This document shows positions 20,237 to 24,555 of a stretch of 24,555 nt of DNA, piece by piece; the stretch's first letter is position 1; the number at the start of each line of letters is the position of its first letter. The translations under genes and the position numbers were made by a program. A model generated the notes under the pieces. It saw only the letters and a program-made list of their open reading frames with translations, was not told the origin of the DNA and searched no databases. Source of the stretch: Proteobacteria bacterium SG_bin5 (GTDB lineage Bacteria; Pseudomonadota; Alphaproteobacteria; Sphingomonadales; Sphingomonadaceae); assembly GCA_002083475.1 (NCBI GenBank), contig LWDI01000090.1:1-24555 (forward strand). Reading direction: 5' to 3'.

Positions 20237-22090
20237 ATGGCCGACCGCAACCGACACCCGCGCCTCTCGGTGATTCTGCCGAGCTTTAACCAGGCCGCTT
20301 TCCTCCCGCGCGCGCTGGCGAGCCTCGTCGCGCAGGATTTCACCGATTGGGAAGCGATCGCGATCGACGACGGCTCGACCGACGACACACCCGCGCTGCT
20401 CCCCGCCTGGGCCGAGGCCGAGCCGCGACTGAGCGTGCGCCGCCATGCGCGCAACCGGGGCCTGGGCGCCGCGCTCAACACCGGGCTCGACGCCGCGCGG
20501 GGCGAATTCATCGCCTATCTGCCGAGCGACGACCAATTTTTCGCCGGCCATCTGGCAAGCCTGGTCGCCGCGCTCGACGGCGCACCGCGCGCGCGGCTCG
20601 CGATCAGCGGCGTGCGGCATCATTATAACAAGCAGGCGTCGGGCCGGATCGAGGGCGCGCCGATCCAGCTCGTCCAGGCAATGCACCGCGCCGGCGCCGA
20701 GCGCTGGATCGAGCGCGCCGAACTCACCACCGACGATCTGGACGCGATGTTTTGGGATCGGCTCGGCGCGCCGGTCGAAACGGGGCGCGTCACCGCCGAT
20801 TGGGTCGATCACCCGATGCAGCGCCACAAGGCGATCCGCGCGCCCGAGGGCGGGGTGAACCCCTATCGCCAGCGCTACCAGGTGCGCGAGCCGCTCGTCT
20901 TCCGCAGCACCACCGGGCTCGCCATCGACGAGCGCGCGCGCTTCGCCCCCTATCGCGCCAAAACCTACGCGCGAGCGCGCGATGGGCTGAAAATTCTGCT
21001 GGTCGGCGAACTCGCTTACAACCCCGAACGCGTGCTCGCGCTCGCCGAGCGCGGCCACACGCTGTTCGGGCTGTGGACCGACACGCCCTGCTGGTTCAAC
21101 TGGGTGGGGCCGCAGCCCTTCGGCCATGTCGAGGACCTGCCCGCCGATGATTGGCGCGCGGCACTCGATCGGGTGCGGCCGGACGTGATCTACGGCCTGC
21201 TCAACTGGCAGACCGTGCCCTTCGCGCACCAAGTGTTGCGCGCGCGCGGCGACATTCCCTTCGTCTGGCATTTCAAGGAAGGGCCGTTCATCTGCATCGA
21301 GAAAGGGAGCTGGCCGGAGCTGCTCGATCTGTATCTCGAAGCCGATGGCCGCGTCTATTCGAGCGCGGAGATGCGCGATTGGTTCGCGCAAGCCGACCCG
21401 CGCCTGGCGGGCGGCGCGCCCGAGCTGATCCTCGACGGCGATCTGCCCAAGGCCGAGGTGCTGCGCGATGCCCCCACCCCGCGCCTCTCCGACGCCGACG
21501 GCGAGATCCACACCGTCGTCCCCGGGCGGCCGATCGGGCTCCATCCCGAAACCGTCGCCGAGCTCGCGGCGAACGGGGTGCATCTCCACTTCTACGGCGA
21601 TTTCATCCACGATATGTGGCGCGCCTGGATCGCGCGCGCTCGAGGCCTCGCCGGGCGGTTTCTCCATATTCACCCGACGGTGCATCAGGAGGATTGGGTC
21701 GCCGAATTCTCGCGCTACGACGCCGGCTGGCTGCATTTCTTCCAGTCACGCAACGAAGGCGATCTGCGCCGCGCCGATTGGGACGATCTCAACCTGCCCG
21801 CGCGGATGGCGACGCTGGGGGTGTGCGGGCTGCCGATGCTCCAGCGCGACAACCGGGGCCATATCGTCGCCACCCAAAGCCTCGCGCGCGACCGCGGCCT
21901 GGGCTTCTTTTTTCAGGATATGGCGGGCCTCGCCGCGCAATTGCGCGATCGCCCCGCGGTCGCGGCGGCGCGGGCGCGGGTGTGGGCGCAGCGGCGCGAT
22001 TTCACTTTCGATGCCCATGCCGATGGCCTGATCGACCTGTTCCGCGCGAGCATCGCGGCGCGGCGCGGGCGGGCGGTGGCGGCCGAATGA
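20237..22090 (+). CDS. Two-domain glycosyltransferase: GT2 N-terminus fused to GT-B/GT4-like C-terminus
   Basis: The product has 617 residues. Residues 9-230 form a GT2 domain: LSVILPSFNQAAFLPRALAS, the UDP-binding AIDDGSTDDT (DDGS at 44-47), RNRGLGAALNTGLDAARGEF and the metal-binding SDD at 97-99 in LPSDDQF. From about residue 250 a second domain begins with ILLVGELAYNPERVLALAER and looks GT-B-like. It has a Rossmann start, PFVWHFKEGPFICIEKG, GVHLHFYGDFIHD, HPTVHQEDWVAEFSRYDAGW and a sugar-nucleotide-type region RMATLGVCGLPMLQRDNRGH. No signal peptide or membrane helices. Such double enzymes add successive sugars to surface polysaccharide or glycan intermediates; the substrate is unknown. 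ATG at 20237 has GGGGACGAT upstream. Its stop overlaps the next glycosyltransferase start (ATGA). Confidence 0.85.
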   Translation: MADRNRHPRLSVILPSFNQAAFLPRALASLVAQDFTDWEAIAIDDGSTDDTPALLPAWAEAEPRLSVRRHARNRGLGAALNTGLDAARGEFIAYLPSDDQFFAGHLASLVAALDGAPRARLAISGVRHHYNKQASGRIEGAPIQLVQAMHRAGAERWIERAELTTDDLDAMFWDRLGAPVETGRVTADWVDHPMQRHKAIRAPEGGVNPYRQRYQVREPLVFRSTTGLAIDERARFAPYRAKTYARARDGLKILLVGELAYNPERVLALAERGHTLFGLWTDTPCWFNWVGPQPFGHVEDLPADDWRAALDRVRPDVIYGLLNWQTVPFAHQVLRARGDIPFVWHFKEGPFICIEKGSWPELLDLYLEADGRVYSSAEMRDWFAQADPRLAGGAPELILDGDLPKAEVLRDAPTPRLSDADGEIHTVVPGRPIGLHPETVAELAANGVHLHFYGDFIHDMWRAWIARARGLAGRFLHIHPTVHQEDWVAEFSRYDAGWLHFFQSRNEGDLRRADWDDLNLPARMATLGVCGLPMLQRDNRGHIVATQSLARDRGLGFFFQDMAGLAAQLRDRPAVAAARARVWAQRRDFTFDAHADGLIDLFRASIAARRGRAVAAE

Positions 22091-22884
22091 TCGAGGTGCT
22101 GATCCCCACCTACGAGCGCGCGGCCGCGCTCGCGGTGACGCTCACCGCGCTCGCCTTCCAAACGCGCCCCCCCTCGCGGATCGTGGTGAGCGACCAGAGC
22201 GCGGCGCCCGTGGCGGAGGTGCCCGAGGTCGCGAGCGTCGCCCGGCTGCTGCGCGCCAAGGGCGTCGGGATCGAGTTCCACCGCAACCTACCCCGGCGCG
22301 GCCTTGCCCAGCAGCGCCAATTCCTGCTCGATCGCGCGCGGGAAGCGCAGCTTCTGTTCCTCGACGACGATGTGATTGGCGAGCCCTGGCTGCTCGGCCT
22401 GATGGGCGACGCGCTCGCCCGCGCCGGCTGCGGCTTCGTCGGCAGCGCGGTGATCGGGCTGAGCTTCCTGGACGACGTGCGCCCGCGCGAACAGGCGATC
22501 GAGTTGTGGGACGGGCCGCCCATGCCCGAGACGGTGCTGCCCGACCGCCCCGCCTGGGCGCGCCACCGGCTGCACAATGCCGCCAACCTCTGGCACGTCC
22601 AGCAACGCCTGGGTGCGACGCCGCGCGCGCCGCGCCTCTACAAGATCGCCTGGGTGGGCGGGTGCGTGCTCTATGACCGGGTGAAGCTGATCGCGTGCGG
22701 CGGGTTCGATTTTTGGGAGGGCTTGCCCGAGACGCACGCCGGCGAGGACGTGTTCGCGCAGCAGCGCGTGATGGCGCGCTTCGGCGGCGCGGGGGTGATC
22801 CCCTCGGGGGCCTATCATCAAGAATTGGCGACGACGGTGCCCGACCGGGCGTTCGACGTGCCGCACCGGTTGGCGCTGGCTTGA
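22087..22884 (+). CDS. Family 2 glycosyltransferase
   Basis: The product has 265 residues. It begins with the nucleotide-binding GT-A strand (MIEVLIPTYERAAALAVTLT), continues with a weak DDG-like segment (RIVVSDQSAAP) and carries a metal-binding DDD at 93-95 in LLFLDDDVIGEPWLLGLMGD. The later WVGGCVLYDRVKLIACGGFD and GEDVFAQQRVMARFGGAGVI correspond to the acceptor-side ED motif of GT2 enzymes. It overlaps the upstream glycosyltransferase by four bases, so the two are co-translated and probably work on the same glycan. A 420-bp repeat-rich gap follows, with the convergent hydrolase gene beyond. Confidence 0.88.
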   Translation: MIEVLIPTYERAAALAVTLTALAFQTRPPSRIVVSDQSAAPVAEVPEVASVARLLRAKGVGIEFHRNLPRRGLAQQRQFLLDRAREAQLLFLDDDVIGEPWLLGLMGDALARAGCGFVGSAVIGLSFLDDVRPREQAIELWDGPPMPETVLPDRPAWARHRLHNAANLWHVQQRLGATPRAPRLYKIAWVGGCVLYDRVKLIACGGFDFWEGLPETHAGEDVFAQQRVMARFGGAGVIPSGAYHQELATTVPDRAFDVPHRLALA

Positions 22885-23221
22885 TCGGTTCGCGCGGGGG
22901 CGCGGGGGAAGAAGAATTGTTCGCGCGGAGACGCGGAGGCGCGGAGAGAAGAAGGAGCGTCGCCCCAGCGAAAGCTGGGGCCTCCAGCAAGCGGAGCGCT
23001 ACGGATCATGAAGGCCCCAGCTTTCGCTGGGGCGACGGCCGTCATTGGCTCGATCGATTCGCGCCGAGGCACGGAGGAAGAAGAACTCGTTCGCGCGGAG
23101 ACGCGGAGGCGTGGAGGGAAGAAGGAGCGTCGCCCCAGCGAAAGCTGGGGCCTCCAGCAAGCGGAGCGCTACGGCTCATAAAGGCCCCAGCTTTCGCTGG
23201 GGCGACGCTTCCCTTTGCATT
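22883..23221. repeat. Tandem 170-bp repeat, two units, each with perfect 26-bp inverted arms
   Basis: Unit 1 begins near 22883 and unit 2 near 23052, with an offset of 169-170 bp. Each holds a purine-rich segment (TTCGCGCGGAGACGCGGAGG..., 22920 and 23090) followed by inverted arms. The unit 1 arms are 22958-22983 and 23012-23037; unit 2 arms are 23128-23153 and 23182-23207. Arms pair perfectly over 26 bases (cgtcgccccagcgaaagctg...). The units differ by only a few substitutions, so the duplication looks recent. An inverted remnant of the purine-rich segment is at 23274-23295. Nothing coding was recognised in this gap. Confidence 0.85.
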
Positions 23222-23304
23222 TGTGTCCTCCGCGCGAACCCGTCGCTTTGGCGCACCGCCCCGAAGCCCAGCCCTCTCCGCGCCTCCGCGCGAACCAAAA
23301 AATC

Positions 23305-24474
23305 TCAAGCCGCCGCCCGATCCGTCCCCGGTTCAACCGCACTCCCGGTCTCGCCCACCGCCACGATCGGCCAATACGGCGCGCGGTCGTCGAGCGCGGT
23401 GATCAGGCGCAGAAATTCCACCTCGGCCGGATCATGCGCCGCGCCGTCGACCTCGAAAATATCGTGGAACCAGGGTTCGCCGACGCCGCCATAGCCTTTG
23501 TCCGCCCAGGCGACCCAGGGGAGGTGCGTCTGCGTCTTGCCGCGCACCAGCCCCCAGCAGATCGCCCCCACGCCCTCGGCGCGCGCGATCGGCAGGATCG
23601 ATTGGAAAGTGCTCCCCGCCGGGCGCGCCATAAATTCGCTGCACAGGATCGGGCGGCCAAAGGCGCGCAGCCAGGCGATGCGCCGCGCGAAATCATCGGC
23701 ATCGCCATAATTGTGGAACGACACGATGTCCGATTCGTCGAGCTGCGCGCGCTGGAGCGGGGTGAGCCGGTCGCGCGACGACCAATCGCCGAGCCACAGC
23801 GCGCTGGTGAGCGGCTGCATCGGCGACACCGCGCGCGCCCAGGCAAAGGCCTCGCGCAACAGCGGCAACACCAGCGCCGCCTTCGCGGCGAGTTCGTCCG
23901 GGTCGCAAGACGAGACCTCGGCGCCATTGTCGGGCTCGTTCCAAATATCCCAGGCGATGATCCGCGGATCGCGCGCGAAATGGCCGATCACGCCCGCCAC
24001 ATAGGCGCGCAGCCGTGGATGTTGCGCGGGATCGGCGAGCGCGGCGGGGCCAGGTGCCTGCACCCAGCCCGAATTATGCACGCCGTCGATTGGTCGGGGC
24101 TGCGGCCCGAGCGCGGGATCGGGCCGCCAGCAGGAATCGAACAGCACCGGCATCACCCGGATACGGCGCGCGTCGGCGGCGGCGAGCAGCGTATCGACGC
24201 GGGCGAGCAGCCCGGCGGGATCGTCCCCCCACAAGAGATCGTGGAGATAGACCCGCGCGACGTTCATCCCCGCCGAAGCGGCGAGGCCCAGCTCGCGCTC
24301 GATCGTGGGCAGATCGAAGCTTTCGGCCTGCCACATTTCGAGCTGGTTGATCGCGGTCGAGGGGGTGAAGTTGCACCCCATCGGCCAGGGCTGCGCGCCC
24401 TGCCAGGCCGCCGCCGTCTCCACCGTCCATCGCTCGCGCATCACCGCATCTCGCTCGTCGTCGCCACCCGCCAT
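23305..24474 (-). CDS. GH5-like (clan GH-A) glycoside hydrolase
   Basis: The product has 389 residues from the ATG at 24472-24474; ATG at 24439-24441 (MRERWTVETA) is a possible alternative, and a TTG at 24519 a less likely one. Motifs of a TIM-barrel retaining glycosidase are visible: GCNFTPSTAINQLEMWQAES, NVARVYLHDLLWGDD, RIIAWDIWNEPDN with the acid/base E180, SFHNYGD, and ILCSEFMARP with the nucleophile E280. No signal peptide is visible, so it is probably intracellular or acts on imported oligosaccharides. Substrate (beta-mannan, xylan or glucan) cannot be assigned. It is convergent with the glycosyltransferases. The upstream 80 bp contain no clear ribosome-binding site. Confidence 0.82.
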   Translation of the reverse strand: MAGGDDERDAVMRERWTVETAAAWQGAQPWPMGCNFTPSTAINQLEMWQAESFDLPTIERELGLAASAGMNVARVYLHDLLWGDDPAGLLARVDTLLAAADARRIRVMPVLFDSCWRPDPALGPQPRPIDGVHNSGWVQAPGPAALADPAQHPRLRAYVAGVIGHFARDPRIIAWDIWNEPDNGAEVSSCDPDELAAKAALVLPLLREAFAWARAVSPMQPLTSALWLGDWSSRDRLTPLQRAQLDESDIVSFHNYGDADDFARRIAWLRAFGRPILCSEFMARPAGSTFQSILPIARAEGVGAICWGLVRGKTQTHLPWVAWADKGYGGVGEPWFHDIFEVDGAAHDPAEVEFLRLITALDDRAPYWPIVAVGETGSAVEPGTDRAAA

Positions 24475-24523
24475 CTTTGGCGGGGCGCGACGCGGGTGGA
24501 TAGTGCGGGGTTCCCCCAAGGCT

Positions 24524-24555
24524 TAGAGCGATTTCCAGGCAGGTGGAATCACCTG
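24524..24555. mobile_element. Terminus of a MITE-like element, cut by the window edge
   Basis: TAGAGCGATTTCCAGG is followed by CAGGTG-GAAT-CACCTG (hairpin 24540-24555). The TAGAGC start matches the end of the element at 12777. Only the left terminus is visible, so this is a tentative call. Confidence 0.35.

Noticed and set aside
22883..23221. CRISPR array
   Set aside because: Only two long units made of inverted arms, with no short direct repeats, unique spacers or cas genes.

Overview
The window reads as chromosomal DNA of a sphingomonad-type alphaproteobacterium. It is very GC-rich, with GC-loaded third codon positions, a standard fliK-L-M-N-O-P-Q-R-flhB flagellar order, alphaproteobacterial riboflavin genes, and many GC-rich REP/REPIN palindromes between genes. 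The genus assignment is an inference from gene style, not from a database match.

Layout. 1-6062 (+): the 3' end of fliK followed by fliL, fliM, fliN, fliO, fliP, fliQ, fliR and flhB. This is a tightly coupled operon for hook-length control, the rotor switch and the flagellar export gate, interrupted only by a REPIN-like element between fliN and fliO. 6179-6853 (+): a TonB-like protein. 6881-8170 (-): a TPR-type exported protein and an uncharacterised protein. 8285-8635 (+): a small membrane protein. 8760-12692 (+): a riboflavin cluster, ribD, ribE, an HTH-fused ribB/ribBX-like gene, a 32-codon fragment of ribH, and ribH. 13097-14248 (-): an acyl-CoA dehydrogenase. 14353-15040 (+): a RelE/HigB-like toxin and an XRE antitoxin, followed by a fumarylacetoacetate hydrolase family enzyme (15049-16056) and a DhlA-like haloalkane dehalogenase (16131-17033). 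17311-19956 (+): a hybrid sensor histidine kinase. 20237-22884 (+): two overlapping glycosyltransferase genes. 23305-24474 (-): a GH5-like glycoside hydrolase, convergent with the glycosyltransferases across a repeat-filled gap.

The most interesting region is the riboflavin cluster. (1) A palindromic repeat of the same family as one found intergenically at 22.9-23.2 kb lies in frame inside ribD. (2) The DHBP synthase carries an N-terminal XRE-type HTH and a GTP cyclohydrolase II-like half that has lost its zinc cysteines; two CACAT/ATGTG dyads centred 31 bp apart lie just upstream of it. (3) A roughly 257-bp tandem duplication has left a start-proximal ribH fragment that terminates on a copy of the ribB stop codon. 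Together these suggest a riboflavin locus reshaped by palindromic repeats and possibly autoregulated by its own enzyme. The regulatory part is hypothesis only.

No tRNA, rRNA, CRISPR array or complete insertion sequence was recognised.
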